Shown piece after piece: positions 22,356 to 35,440 of a DNA stretch of 64,000 nucleotides. The position numbers were made by a program, and so were the translations under genes. The notes beneath the pieces are model-generated. The model saw nothing but the letters and a program-made list of their open reading frames with translations. It ran no database searches and had not been told where the DNA came from. Every line of letters begins with the position of its first letter. Position 1 is the first letter of the stretch. Source of the stretch: Kingdonia uniflora (Eukaryota > Streptophyta > Magnoliopsida > Ranunculales > Circaeasteraceae); the NCBI GenBank assembly GCA_014058105.1, contig JACGCM010001659.1:1798001-1862000 (forward strand), written 5' to 3'.

Positions 22356-23618
22356 TCTCCATTACAAGAACTAGAAGACAAGCTTAGATAACATGTTTTC
22401 TTAAGAGAAGAATTTGGTAGTTATTAGAAGCTCTCCCGTATCACAGCTCCTTACATTTCCCTTCAGCATTCTAGTAAGGTAGACTAATGAAAAACTTATT
22501 TTGTATGCTTAAGATGATTTTAAAGATGCCATGTTATGACTAGGGTTCAAGAAGGTCTCTCATGCAAGAGTTTCTACTCTTAAATACACTAAGGAGAGTA
22601 ATCAAATCTGACCAAAAAATGTACTCATGGTCTGGATTAAAAACAGGGTGTCCTGGATACTAGACCTGAAGATAGGTCTATACCACTGGGAAATGGTTTT
22701 CCTTGTTAGCATCATCTAGATGATTGCATTAGCATTTTTTGAGTACTTTATCAATCCTTCATGGATTTACATCAACTGTCCATATTTCATACCTATCCAC
22801 AGTTCTTTTATGATTTGCTATTACAATATGACATGGCTTATGAGGTTTCACTATTTTATAGTGATTGCTATTTGCAATCACATGCAAGATCTGGAGAGAA
22901 AGAACTAACGAGCTTTATCGGCAATTTTAATATAGGATTTTTTTATCATTATCGACATCGAAGGACCTACTTTTTTTTATTGGGGGAAAGCTTCAGGATT
23001 TACACAATCCACTTTTTTTAAAGACCTTGTAGGAAACTTGGAGGCTTTCATTAAACATATACACTGCACCACTCTTGATGTAGCTTACAAACATTTATGG
23101 AGTCATATAAATATAAACTACCCGCTTATTCCCATATTATTTTCAAATTATAACTTTGTTGACCCTATCTGTCTAACTAATCCCTAATTCTGACAGTTTA
23201 ATTACATGTGCTTCACGAGAACTCTAAGTGTAACTTGCCCGAGTTGCTGGCTAATTGACTTCTTGTAGAATCTTATTTCAAAATGTTCCCCTACTCTATT
23301 GTACCAAGGCAGGAAACAAATGCGATAAGTGGGGATACGTCTGCACATTTCTCATAACTTAAAATACACATACATTGAGATGGTATCCTACTATCCCCAA
23401 AATCTCTAATACAAATATTGTAGTTAATCTCGAAGTCAAATGTCCCCGAGTTGGTATACGTTTCTAGTAGTCTAGATCTCACTTAAAAAACATTATTGTT
23501 CGCATATGTAGTGTCCCAGCTATTTGGGATTAGCACCATAATCCTTATACATTTAGAATTCATTCTTTTGTTTCCTCAAGAAAATAAACTTCACAAGTCA
23601 CCTGGGTCTGAAAATTAC
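22356..23618. other. unassigned spacer
   Basis: No gene or element end was recognised. Overlapping open frames at 22720-23021 (plus) give peptides I do not recognise. A few bases there (CATACCTATCCACAGTTCTTTTATG) distantly resemble the next exon of the synthase-like gene upstream, but this is too weak to call. Confidence 0.3.
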
Positions 23619-23822
23619 CTTGATTCTTCCATCAAGCTTCCCATCGAGTGCAATGAATTGTGCTACATGGGATCCAAATCCTCCAGCAGATCCTTCCTCC
23701 ACTGTTACCAAAAAGCTATGTTCTTCGCAGAGCTGCCTAACAAGCTTGATATCAAGAGGCTTACAGAATCTCGCATCAGTAATAGTTACCTGAATGCCAA
23801 GGCTGGCAAGAAGAGTCTGAGC
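23619..23822 (-). pseudogene. DXS: orphan exon of 1-deoxy-D-xylulose-5-phosphate synthase
   Basis: The exon is bounded on the minus strand by a TTTAG acceptor and a GTAATT donor. It encodes [20 protein letters not shown], then [20 protein letters not shown], then [20 protein letters not shown] and GKLDGRIK. This is the C-terminal transketolase domain of plastid DXS, first enzyme of the MEP isoprenoid pathway. The exon is uninterrupted and splice sites are intact, but neither neighbouring exon was found in the flanks. It is therefore a dispersed gene fragment rather than a working gene. Confidence 0.8.
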
Positions 23823-25045
23823 CTAAAGGCAGTTCTAAACCATCAACCATGAACTTTTCAAACCAAACCATTGAACTGCAAGTTGTATATAATTGACAAG
23901 AATCTATCTTTACATCACATCCATCCAACCCCTTAGATTGATCACCCCCGACGGCGCAGATTGTCTGAGCTCTGGTTCCCTCGAATTCTAAGGTTCAAGA
24001 AAGGGCGATGTAGCAGAATTCACTCCATCAATCAATGGGGTTGTTGCCTCTGATGATGCCTGCAACTGATCCAGATTTAAGAGAAAATGAGAGAGAGAGC
24101 TCTCTTCGCTCACAGGACAGTGGAGATTCTAAATTTTTTTGTGATTGACAATAATTTTGCCTTATGATTTGGCATTTTAGGCAAAAAATCTACAGTTAGT
24201 TGACAGAAAATATAGACTAAATCGATAGATAATTTGGCAGTTTTGAAGTTTGAAGAAATTCTGAAATTTATTGTGGGATCCGACGGCTGAGACTTAATTT
24301 TAAAGCATAGGAGAGATTCGAGGAGACTATATAATCCTCGATTCACGAGAAATGGGTATCGAACAACTAAAATCAAGAAATGGCTTAAGAGTTATTCCCT
24401 TAGGTGTATATATACTATCCAGAGCTTCAGATCTTCTACGCTACTTTAATACTGTATGTGCACCAATGCACCTCATGTGATGGGATGATGCAAATTTGGA
24501 TGAGAGAGTTGTACATAACTGCAATGAAGTCTGGGAGTTGATCCTGCCACACTTTTTACTTGCATCGGTCTTCTAATAATCACATTGAACAGATTAAAAG
24601 AGTAAAGATACTAGCACGGCCACTTTATGATACAGAGATGAAACGTGCTATTGAGGGTCCATCAATCAGAATCCATCTTGATATTCTAGAATTTATTGCT
24701 TTGCCAACCCCAACTCCTGTTCCTTTAACGAAGCTAATGGATATAGATACTAGAAGACATGGAGTAAGAGGAAAGTTCAGCTGCAATATAGTAATTTATA
24801 GCGTAAAGCAGATAAAAGAGAATATGGGAATATCATATATCATTATTCTACTGGGTTGAGGAGCCCTATAGCATGTTAAAACCAGTAGATGTGGCAAAAA
24901 AAGTTATCAATGGTATGGACATGTAATGATTTAATTTAAGCTAATAATGCTTGAAACATGGATGGTGTGGACATGAAAGATAACTGTTATGAATGTTACC
25001 GACTTCTCTGATGAAAATGAAGATAGCTGAAGATATACCAATAAT
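23823..25045. other. unassigned spacer left of the Tat element
   Basis: No gene recognised. A 99-codon plus-strand frame at 24560-24859 (peptide with LARPLYDTEMKRAIEGPSIR) could be an old gene fragment, but no family was identified. Confidence 0.3.
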
Positions 25046-25623
25046 TAGTCCTTACACCAATGTACCTGTGACTAAAATCTAATAGACAAGAAATGGCACA
25101 GGTGTTTAGTGTGGAAAACCTATGAATAGGTTAAAAACTATGACCTCGTGTTGAGGGTTTTGAAATAGTGACGTTTATTGCTTGAGGCTGATGATATCTT
25201 ATTACAAGTTATTTCTAGACTTAGAAATGCCTGATCTTGCGAATAAGAATTTCAGAGTGTTGAGAATCTTAGAAAATATAGTTTTCTTGGTGATTTCTCG
25301 TGTTCTTTTCTTGGTCCCTGTCTCTTCTAGAACTTTTTCTTTATATAGGCATCTTCCGCAGTTCTTCTTTGTGCTGCAGCACGTTCTCTGAACAATGTGG
25401 TCAGTGGCTATTGACTGAGTAACTACTGAGTTTGTGAGAGATAGGTGGTTTTGACTTGTTCAGGTTTTTCGGTTTGAGCTCAACCCACGTTTCTTATTAG
25501 TTTGTGGAGTATGTGGCGGTGCTGACTGGGGAAGTCATGTGGAGAATGCGTGAGTCTGATATAGAGGTAATTCGAATTGGAGACAGCTTGATTTTAGGTA
25601 AGATCGAGGGATAGGCCCCTATA
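25046..25623 (-). repeat. Tat element 3' LTR, outer end truncated
   Basis: This is a direct repeat of 39453-40035 with scattered differences, for example in ACACCAATGTACCTGTGACT versus ACACCAATGTACTTGTGACC. The inner border, TATAGGGGCC on the minus strand, abuts the polypurine tract. Compared with the other LTR, the outer 35 bp are missing. Confidence 0.88.
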
Positions 25624-25640
25624 ATCGCCCCCTCGCAACC
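25624..25640 (-). promoter_or_regulatory. Tat polypurine tract
   Basis: On the minus strand GGTTGCGAGGGGGCGAT ends directly at the LTR border (TATAGGGG). This is the expected plus-strand primer position. Confidence 0.7.
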
Positions 25641-25887
25641 GAAGTCATAAAGTGGCTTTGGTTGAGAAAGAATTCAGATATATGGGTATTCGGGTTGGGA
25701 GTTTGAATTTTGAAAAAAGTAATGATGTTTGTTGACTATATGGAAAATGCGTGTGTCAAATGGTGGTGTACGTGCTTTGAATTTTTTGATGGGAATATTG
25801 ATGTATGTGACGGTTAGGGTTTAAAAGGTTACGTCTGTACTGAATGATAACGCCTGGGAAAATGTATCTGTACAATAAATGTAGGGT

Positions 25888-25896
25888 TATATAAAG
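25888..25896 (+). promoter_or_regulatory. TATA box of the antisense gene
   Basis: TATATAAAG lies 68-76 bp upstream of the ATG at 25964, on the strand opposite to gag-pol. Position and sequence suit a dedicated plant promoter just inside the 3' LTR. Confidence 0.5.
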
Positions 25897-25963
25897 AGTA
25901 CATGTACCGTGGATTGTGACAAAGTGCGTTGTGATCCGTTGAAATTCTCTACAAGTTTTAAAG

Positions 25964-28900
25964 ATGGTTAGGACTCATATAATGGCTCTTGAAGAGCGAA
26001 TTGCTTCTGAAATACAGAGGTTGAAGTTGAAGTTTTTAGGGAACCACTCCTTGAAGGATTCTGTTCCTGCTCCTGTTCTTCCGACGTATCGAGGCATGTC
26101 GGCAGACGAAGCAGCTGAAGCTGAGGAAGAATTTTACTGTAGATGGAGATTTTACCACTTTGTCTTATCAGGCAAGCAAAGTTAAGTTTGTCTACGTATT
26201 CTTATGGAGGACAGGTTGGGGAAAGAGATGTAGGGATAGGCATAAATGCGGTGCAGTTGTACTAATTTCTTGTGTTACAATAGATTCTAAGGTTGGGCCC
26301 TCTTTATCTCTACTAATTTTAAAGGGGTGGTAGTTATAAAAGAGGCAGTGATGGTAATGGAGGAGGGAGACGGAGAATGGAAGTCTGCATCTGTACTTCC
26401 ATCACCACTTTACACTGAGAATACCTTAAGTTTAAAGAGTTGGTTCAAGCACTAAGTCTCTTGCTTTCATAGTTCCCATTTGAAATTCGTCTAGACTTCA
26501 AACAAACTCATGGGGGTGAGGATACTCGTTGTCTCTAATTTTAGCTTTGTATCAGGGTGAAAGATCGCTAAAGTAGGACCAACTGAAGGATTTGATGTTT
26601 CAGAGTGCCTGAAAGACTTGTTAGTTCGAAAAACACTGAAAATCTTATTATCTGTAAAGTACCAGAAGTTGAGTACGTCTAACTTCTATAAAGTACCTGT
26701 CGTTGAGTATTTGAAAGACTTGTTATCTGTAAAAGCACTTGGAATTTGTTTCGACATGAATAAAATTTATTATCCAATTTTCGTGCTTATATAGATATTG
26801 AATAGATCTAGTAATCGAGCTGTATGATCTGAAGATTATATGAAATAAAATGTATGAGGGTGCAGAAAGTACAAATACTTGTAATATTCGAGCTGTAAAC
26901 AAGCATGTTAAGATGCAAATATGATTCGACCTGTGTGTTGGAAATGTGGGAGAGAAAAATTCGTAGGAATTTTTAGAATGAAGATTTGATATCACAGAGG
27001 TTGATTTTAAAAAATTAAATCTGGAAAGAGTAAGTTTGACATGGAAAGGTGTGGAATGATTGAGTTTAAGGGAAGAGATAAGTTCAAATAATTTTTCTCA
27101 AGATTTTAGGGTTTCTGTTACGAGATAAAAGGATAATATTATTTTTGAGTGGAATCCGCAGTAAAAAAATATAAAAATAAGGGTTGAATGATCACTGAAT
27201 ATGGGGGAAGAGATAAGAATGGTGCGGACTTGATCCCAGAGAATCCGTAGTACCGCTGAAGGACGATTGGCAATAAAGATTGCTGTAGTATGAGAGAGAA
27301 TTTTTGGATTGTTGGGTTATGATGCAAAATTGTCAGTGAGGGAGTGTTAGTTCGAAGGATTACATTCCAGGGGTAGGGAACTTTAGTATGCCCAATTTTT
27401 CTTTGAGGAATTTTTTCGTGAACAGGTGAGGATTAATTACCAAGGTGGAGATCAAATTTGAGGATACGAGGATCACTGTAGGCTTACCTGTTGGTTGTGG
27501 TTTTTCAGGTCATCAAGGCTGCTTTAGATGTAATTATATGTGAGATGAATGTAGCAAATGTAAAATAGGGATGACAGAATATAACTGTTTGAGTTTGAAT
27601 AATGTGAAAGAAATTATTGTTGAATAAATTCTCTATTTTGGTGAATGTTGTTTATGACTATTGTGTAAAAAAAATTGAAAATATTTAAAACTTTGTTATG
27701 GTAGCTTTGGAAATGACGTTATTGTTGCTATAAGAGTAGAAGAAGAAGTATGTACAGAAAATACAGGGATGCTCGATTTTGTCCCTTGTGGAAAAGTTGT
27801 GAAAACTCGATTGTGTGTAAATAGTGAGTCATTATGAGTGTTGTGAGGTCAAAGGAAAATTTGGAAAAGAGAGATAAAAATATATTAAAATATAAAGGAA
27901 AGGGTAATTATGGGAAGGAGTTTGTACCGAAAAGGTGCAAGACGCCTGGCATGGATAGTGGAAGGGACGCCGCAGTTCCAAAACTGAGGACGGCTCGTGC
28001 GAGGCTCAATAACTCTCAGCAGTTAGAGAGAGAAAATATAAATACTGTTTCATCCTCGTTAATCAAATGTTTTTCAACTTCTGAAAACTTGAAGAGCAGT
28101 AAGGGAGGAAGGAAGAAGAGAGGCAAAAACAGTATAAAAACTTGTGGAAATTTAAGTGAAAAGGATCATCAGTCAAAGTGTGAGAGAGTTGCTAAATCTG
28201 AGTCGCGAAGGTGGTTGTACAACAGCGTGGTGAGGGAAGGATACGGCGCTGCCTTGGATTCACATTCCGATATAAAAGGTTAGTAAATATATGTGATGTG
28301 TATATGTGTTTTTGGAGATCAACTTTTATTGCTAGGAAAAGTGATAAATTACTATTTATAGTAATCTATGAAAATCTGCTTATTATAAGAGATATGAAAG
28401 ATATTTGAATATGGCTGACGTATAAGAAAAGATAACGATAGATACCTAGACCTGTGTCTAGGTCGATCGTGAGGAGTGTTGTATAGGATAAAAATCCTTT
28501 CCTGTAGGTTATGTGAGGAATTCCCCAGTAAGTGAGGCATCGTCCTCTGGTAGGCTGACTGAGTTTGAGATTGAAGCGTCCGGAGGTGAGGAAGAAGTAG
28601 GTGTTGATCAATTTCTAAATTTTCTTGGAAGATTGGTATCCTACCCTCCTCGCTCAGATGTATTTAGAGAGTTCTGTAAAGCCAAGGCCTTTACAGGAGG
28701 TAGATGAGGGAACTGTATTGATTATGCCGGTAGGCAATTTAGGGGTTGCACTATAGCAACGGGAAATGAATACTTTTATTTATTGGCTGATTTGGAGATG
28801 CAGAAAAGGGATAGGGGTATAGATGAATAGGTCTTTTTTGAGTACTTTGATGGGGATGTTCAAAGCAAACTCTCAGAGGGTTTTTTATGTTACCTATCTC

Positions 28901-31900
28901 AGTTAGAGTATGGGTTGAGTCTTCCCCTTAGCAATCTGGCGAAAGGGATTATGAATCTTATCGGTGTATATCCCATTTAAATGAATAGGAACATATAGGA
29001 GGTGATAGTGTTTGTGAAGCTTTGAACTTACGGTGGGAAGGAGAGGGTAGAAAGAGGAGGATATCCCCTGAGGATGTGTTATAGTTTTACGGTATAACAA
29101 ATTATGGTACAAGTAGAGGGGCTTACTTTTGCACGAAGGCGACTCGACTTCGCTTCTTCGATCTGAACTCAGCAGGTCGACCTTGGAACGATAATGTGAT
29201 ATGGGTGAAGGGTGATTGCCTTCAGAGAGATGATGAAGAACCCATAGAACTTCTATTTAGAACTGTAAAACAATGTAAGTATAACAATGTATAGTGTATG
29301 AGATTGATACTTAAAATTGTACGATGTTCACTGACGTTAATATTTTGTGTAATGCAGGTCCTAGATCATAGGTGATGAGGAAAGAGTCGTTGTTGGATAA
29401 AGTTGCTTTAGAGGAGACTAAGCTTGAGGCTGTATTAGAAGATCTTGGCATTAGCAGGAAGAAGCGTGTTAACAGCCGAGTTGAAAAAGTACTGAAATCT
29501 CACTCGACAAGGTTAATAACGAGCGCTGACAGCAGCAAAAAGAAGGGGACTGATGGGCAAAAGAAAACGAACTTGCCGAAGACCTCTGGAATGGACAAAG
29601 GATTACCTGAGTTCATTACATCGAGTAAATTAGCTCGAACGTTCCCCAAAAGGCAACAGCTGAAGCGTCATGCGGCTGTTGGGACCTCAGAAAGTAGTAT
29701 AGTTGCAGAAAAGGTAAAAAAGAGAAGGGTTGAACCTTTTGAATTGTCTGGCGAAAAGGTCGCAGCAGGTCGACATGATGTGGAGGACGATTAGAAAGAA
29801 GTAGATAAAATGACCAGGTTGGCAGCTCTCCACGGGGAGGAGAAGATGAGCAAAATGGTAGGCTCATATGCTCGAGTATTTGCTTATGATGGATTTTGCA
29901 TTATTATTCGAGCTAATCAATAAGGTCGATTTGTTATTTTTTTGCAGGGCGCTCAGTTGATGAAGGGAATATATACTTTGGGGCTGAGGAAGGGAGAGCT
30001 GAGCTGAAGAGGTAGAAGATTGAGCTCGAAAGAAACGTAGCTCAATTAAAGAATGATTTGAGCAAGGAGGGGAAGCGGCTAGAGGCCCTAAAAGCTTTCC
30101 AAGTAGTTGAGATTAATAGGCTGCAGGCGGAGGCAAGAGTGGATTTGAAGTAGGCGGTAGCTGAGCGTGACAGGCTCGGGCATCACCTTATGTCCAAAGG
30201 ATATTCTGAAGAGGAGGTGGATGCCATTAGGGCCGACACCTATGTGTAAGAAGAGGATGAAGAGGTTAAAGATGATGTTGCTAGGGTTTTTGATGAGCTA
30301 GTTGGTGTGTCTCCTCAGACGACGAAGAATAACCAAGGAGATGACAACGAACGCTCAGAGACTGAAACTGAGAAGGTAGGATAGTGTAATGGTACTGTGA
30401 TTGTATGAATATTATGAAATTTTTGTAAACTTATTAGATATATTTTGGATAGAATTTTGTAGGCTAAGTTGCTTTCGAAAACCTTGATATAGGAACTTAA
30501 AGCACATACGCCTCAGAATAAAAAATTTAGAGGTTGAGCTTGCTAAGGAGAGAGAGACCTCAACATCTTTGTTGTCTTCCCATGAGAAGCTGTAGGTTAG
30601 AATAGGGCAAGAAATATTTGATTTGTATGCTTCATTAGTGTAAAGCTACAAAGTAATAAATAGAGTGTAGAGAGAAACCAAAAAGCCATTACCGATTTAG
30701 GGGCAAACAGCACTGGAATGGTGCTTGACATAAAAATTTAGGGGCATACTCAAGTATAGAGAATGTGTACCTTAGACTTACAAGTATATGCTATGGAGCA
30801 TCCATCCGAGATTATACTTCGACCTTAAGTTCAGAAGTAGTTTTACACAATGTATGTTAAACGATAGATATTCTTGCTAGAAATGAGAAATGTAGTGATG
30901 AGTGTTCTCAATCGAACTTGATAAAATATATTTGTAATATTCATGTTGAATTGGAGTTATCTCGCTTGCATGAAGCTGATGCTTGCCAATGTAACCAGGA
31001 ATTTACAAAGGAGTTTGATAGGATGAGAGATGTGAATGAGGATAGAAAGGATCAACATGTGAAGGTGTACTTCAAGTTTGTTAAGACGACACAGACCGTT
31101 GTCGACCTAACTCTGCAGATGGAGGAGAAGGATGCCGAAATTGAGAGAGGGCAAAAAGAATTTGAGAAATTAAAAGAACAAGCCGCGAAACTCAAAAGCC
31201 AGAATGATGCATTGACGGTAAAGAGCAGGGAGGCTAAAATGGCCTATTACCATATATAGGCTCTAGAAAGATCAGAGGAAGGTTTAAATCAGTTAGTGGC
31301 TGGTTTGAGAAAGGATCTAGCCAGGAAAATGCATCATCAGGAGCAAATTTGATCTGATCTGGCGAATAGTAGGAGCGAGCTGGGACAGCTGAAGAAGAAA
31401 TTAGTTGATAAAGATAACGAACTAAAGGGAGCTTGAGATGATCTAGCTGCGTCTGAAGTGGCAACTGATCAATTGACTACAACTTTTTTTGCAAAGAATA
31501 TGGAATTTCGGACTGTTCAACGAAAATGTAATGAATTGAATAAAAAGGTAGCACAGCTAAAGGGTGAATTGGCTCAGGTCAACTTGCGTGCCTAGAATGC
31601 TGAGGCTAGGGAGCGCTCGAGGAAGAATAAAAATGATAGCAGAGATCTCTTGTTACAGGGGATGTTGTTAGCTTATCAGCTCGAATAAGGGATCTGGAGG
31701 GAGATGTTTCTTAGATTCAAGGGCATGTGCGTAAAGGGGTTGAACAATTATGGACGTGCCAAATAAAGTTAGATACTGCTCTCGTCAGGGAAAAAGGGTT
31801 AGAGCATATTATCAGAGGGAAGGAGATTGCGATAAAGGAAAAAAATGATTTGTTAAAGAAAATTCCAGACGTGGACGAACTGAATAAGGAGATTGAGACA

Positions 31901-32389
31901 CTTCGTGCTCAAGTGGTTGAATTGGAGGGGATTAATCAAGCTGAGTCGGATAAAGTTACAAAAAAATCTGCAGAGAATATTGCTTTTACAGATCGAATAG
32001 ACAGAGAAATGGAGAGTCATAAAGCTAAGTACAAAAGGTTAGAAGACCGCCTTCAGAGGTCGAGAACGGCTTTTTCTCACTCAGTTGTAACTCAGGCCTT
32101 GTATTCAGATTTGCTGAGGTCGGTGATTGCTTATTTTGTAGAAGAAGTAAAAAGAATTGATTTAGAAAGAGATACCTTGTATAACTGTATATTAGAAAAG
32201 GGATGTTTCTACAAGGTTGATATAGATCGAGGAGATTGCATGAGCTCCATGGGAACGGATATGGGCCCCAGATCTCCTGAATTGATAGTAGAGGGCAGGA
32301 TTGTTGTGACTGCTCGAGTTCGAGAATTCATGACTAGTCGACCTCCTGTTGTAGGGGAAAGCGAAGCTGACATCCCCACAACAGAATAG
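25964..32389 (+). pseudogene. antisense gene of the Tat element: putative gypsy-type transposon domain plus coiled coil
   Basis: Starting MVRTHIMALEERIASEIQRL at 25964, the plus strand holds a spliced gene with canonical introns at 28279-28507, 29275-29357, 29858-29947 and 30376-30462. Segments: a basic region (27.8-28.28 kb); a globular part with QFLNFLGRLVSYPPRSDVFR, YGLSLPLSNLAKGIMNLIGV and FDLNSAGRPWNDNVIWVKGD, resembling the plant 'putative gypsy type transposon' family; a Lys/Arg-rich linker (29.4-29.8 kb); and a long coiled coil (30.0-32.39 kb). The coiled coil includes an open 220-codon block with VDELNKEIETLRAQVVELEG and a C-terminus near 32389. Several stops (28705, 28828, 28978, 30013, 31435) show decay. 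Such antisense genes are known in Grande/RIRE2/Tat elements; their function is unknown. Confidence 0.65.
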
Positions 32390-32439
32390 ACTTCATTGTA
32401 GTGGTTGTAAATAAACCTGAAAAGAAATAAATGTATTGC

Positions 32440-33080
32440 AGACATGTTGAGAGATGAAAGCTAGTTTTACCTTTGCTTTATCTTATGTCTGGTTGAGCTA
32501 TTCGATTGAAAACTAGTACCACCTTTATTTTAACCTCGGAGTTAATTAGAGTTAGTCAAACCAGGCGTAACCTGAATTTAACTGGTAGAATGTTGCATAC
32601 ATATTGAAAGAGATGAAAGCTAGTATTACCTTTGTTTTATCTTATATTTGGTAGAGTCTGTTGATTGAAAATAAGTTCTACGCGCAGGAGATTTTGTAGA
32701 CTCAGCCAAACCAAGTGTAATCTTGATTTGACTGGAATGATGTCGCAAACATATTGAAAGATATGAAAACTAGTTTTACCTTTGTTTTATCTTATGTATG
32801 GTAGAGTCTGTTGATTAAAAATAAGTTCTACCCGCAGGAGATTTAGTAGAGTTAGCCAAACCAAGTGTATTCTTGATTTGACTGGAATGATGTCGCAAAC
32901 ATATTGAAAGATATGAAAGCTAGTTTTACCTTTGCTTTATCTTATGTTTGGTAGAGTCTGTTGATTGAAAACAAGTTTTACCTTGTCCTAACCGCAAGAG
33001 ATTTAGTAGAGTCAGCCATACCAAGTGTATTCTTGATTTGACTGGAATGATGTCGATTGAAAGCTAGTATTATTTATGCT
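32440..33080. repeat. tandem repeat, about 150-160 bp unit, four copies
   Basis: Units begin near 32452, 32612, 32760 and 32910, with a partial unit at 33045. Each contains GATGAAAGCTAGTTTTACC, TTTGCTTTATCTTATGT, GGTAGAGTCTGTTGATTGAA and CTTGATTTGACTGGAATGAT or close variants. The later units are the most alike. The block lies between the antisense gene's 3' end and the integrase 3' end. Confidence 0.85.
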
Positions 33081-33299
33081 TTAATCTATGTATTGTATAC
33101 AAAGTAGAAAGATGTATGGAGAAAATTTATAAGTTTCATTAAATTCAGAAAAAAGATGTACATTAGATGGAGATGGATATCTCACTTCTTGAATGAAAAG
33201 GCGAGAAACTAAAATGGAGTAGTGAGGGACCTAACGATAATATCGTTTCAGTCACCTAGTATTCCAAGGACTCGAGATGTGGACGCCCTCTTCTGTCAT

Positions 33300-34364
33300 G
33301 AGATAATATGATCCCAGGCCTGAGAGACCTGTAATAAGGAATGGACCCTCACAATTGTTTGTTAGTTTCCCAGCATGAGGCTCTTTGTGGTATTGAGGCA
33401 TCTCTCTGAGGATGAGATCATTAATTTGGAAGGTACAGCTTCTGACTCATTTGTTGTACGAGCTGGCCAGCATATGGTGATATCGACCTAGGTTAACGAT
33501 GGTGTGTTCCCTAGTTTTATCGATCCAATTGAGGTTGCAGGCAAATTCAAAATCATTTTCCTTGTCAGTTAGCTTGTGATCCTTGACTGAGTGGTTATAT
33601 TCAGAGGGAATGATGACATCACTGCCATAGTTAAGAAGGAATGGAGTGCAGCCTGTCGACTGACGGGGAGTGGTACGATATACCCATAAGATATGAGGAA
33701 GTTCTCGAACCCAATTCCATTTTTTTCTGAGAGTGCAGCCTTTTCTTGAGTCCATCTATGATGGTTTTATTGGTTATTTTGGCTTGGCCATTGCCTTGAG
33801 GATAGTAGGGATTGGATGGTGAGTGAATGATGTTGTGTTGGTTGAGAAAAGCTACAACTTTTTCTCCGAAAAATTTGGGCCCATTATCGATACGAATTTG
33901 ATGGGGGCACCCAAACCGAGTGACGATGTATTCACAGATAAAAGAGATGAACTCTTCTTCTCTGGTTTGATAGAGTGGAATTGCTTCTACCTATTTTGTA
34001 AAGTAATCGGTAGCTGCGAGGAGGTGGCGGCAGTTACCTGGAGAATTAGGAAATTTGACAATTAGATCGAGTGCCCATCTTTTGAATGGCCAAAACACCT
34101 TGCTTGCATAGAGTTTGAGCGCAGGGGCGCGTATCATCTTTCCATGTCGCTGACATGCGTCACATTTGCGTGAGTACTCTCCTGCTTGCTTGCGCATGCC
34201 AGGCTAGAATACTCCTTGTGTAATGCTACTGTTTGCCAGTAATTGGCCTGCGGCATGGGAGCCACAAGTCCCTTGATGTAAATTGCAGAACATCTCATCA
34301 GCTTTCTGTTTGGAGAGGTACTTAAGGTAAGGCCCCGTGACTGAACGGCGGTACAGGGTACCAT
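33300..34364 (-). pseudogene. Tat integrase, decayed
   Basis: Minus-strand pieces include the zinc-binding CDACQRHGKM, then WALDLIVKFP (first catalytic Asp), TDYFTK, IRIDNGPKFF (second Asp), NPYYPQGNGQAKITNKTIID, and WVRELPHILWVYRTTPRQST. The family motif after the second Asp is GQAE; here it reads GQAK, so the catalytic Glu is replaced by Lys. Stops interrupt the frame. The enzyme would insert the retrotransposon cDNA into the host genome. Confidence 0.8.
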
Positions 34365-34431
34365 TTTGATTGGTGTAGCACTTCGAGTTATCTATCAGCT
34401 GTAGACACTCCTTCGGATCTGCTGAAAGTGG

Positions 34432-35440
34432 TCATTCACATTTGTTGTTAATATCGAGATAAACTAAGAAAGACTTTTTCCAATCGTCATCTCCCCCTTT
34501 ATCGCCCCCAGTGTTGATCATGCATACAAAAATATGATCAATACTAGGGGATGAAATCACTTCGATCCGGAGATATCGAGCTTCTGTGCCTAAGACCCCA
34601 GCTAAATATGCCAAAGAACCGATGTGTTTGATTTGACCTTGAGGAAGATAATCGAAAGTTTCTTGCACGAACTTGTTCATCCTATCTGCAACGAGGGTTG
34701 CGGATTTGATCATCTTACCATTATTTTTGTATTGCTCAGAGTAATGGTGGACGATGAGTAGTAAATTTACGTAAACTGAGAGTTCGGGGACGCCGAGTTC
34801 GAGAACGAGATCGAGTCTGTCAATGAGAGCTTCGTATTCGGTGAAATTATTTGAGGCCTCAAAATCCAGGCGAATTGATTTCTCAATTCTGTCGTTAGAA
34901 GGGGTAATCAATACGATTCTAATTCCAGACCCTGCGGGTCCTGCTGATCCATCTGTAAAAAGTCTCCACCCCTTCTTTGTAATTCATTCAGTTCGTTCGT
35001 CAAATGTTTTGGAGAGTGGGTCTTTAGTAACTTCCTCTAAAAGGTCAGGATCGTGTTCTTCCCACTCGGGATCTTCCAATAGAAATCTTCGAGGAAATCG
35101 ACAACGGCCTACCCTTTTTTGGAATGACGTTATTCGAACTTGATATCATGTTCTCCCAAACTGACTAACCATTATTCTACTCCTATTGATTTTTCTTTCT
35201 TGGATAGAACTTCCCGAAGTGGGTAGTTCGTCATGACTATGGCTGAATGTGCTTGGAAGTAGTGCTTAAGTTTTTGTGAAGTATAAACAAGAGTGAGAAG
35301 AAGTTTCTCAATTTTAGAGTACCTCGTTTCCGCTAGAGTGAAGGTTTAATTGATGAAGTAGATTGGTTTCTCAATTTTCCCTTCAAGTCGAATGAGAACC
35401 GAGCTGAGTAAAGTATCTATAACTGCAAGATAGATAATCA
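34432..35440 (-). pseudogene. Tat RNase H region, decayed
   Basis: The segment reads SIRLDFEASNNFTEYEALID, then LDLVLELGVPELSVYVNLLL. This is the archaeal-type RNase H additional to many Tat elements (ASNNxAEYEALI motif). Upstream are SKIEKLLLTLVYTSQKLKHY and AIVMTNYPLREVLSKKEKSI from the first RNase H/connection part. Single in-frame stops separate the segments. Confidence 0.72.

Noticed and set aside
22720..23021. Continuation of the cyclopropane-synthase-type gene
   Set aside because: Only a few residues could be matched (HTYPQFFYD), below what I would accept without an alignment.
25964..32389. Host coiled-coil gene independent of the retrotransposon
   Set aside because: It lies between the polypurine tract and integrase of a Tat element, where an antisense gene of this kind is known.
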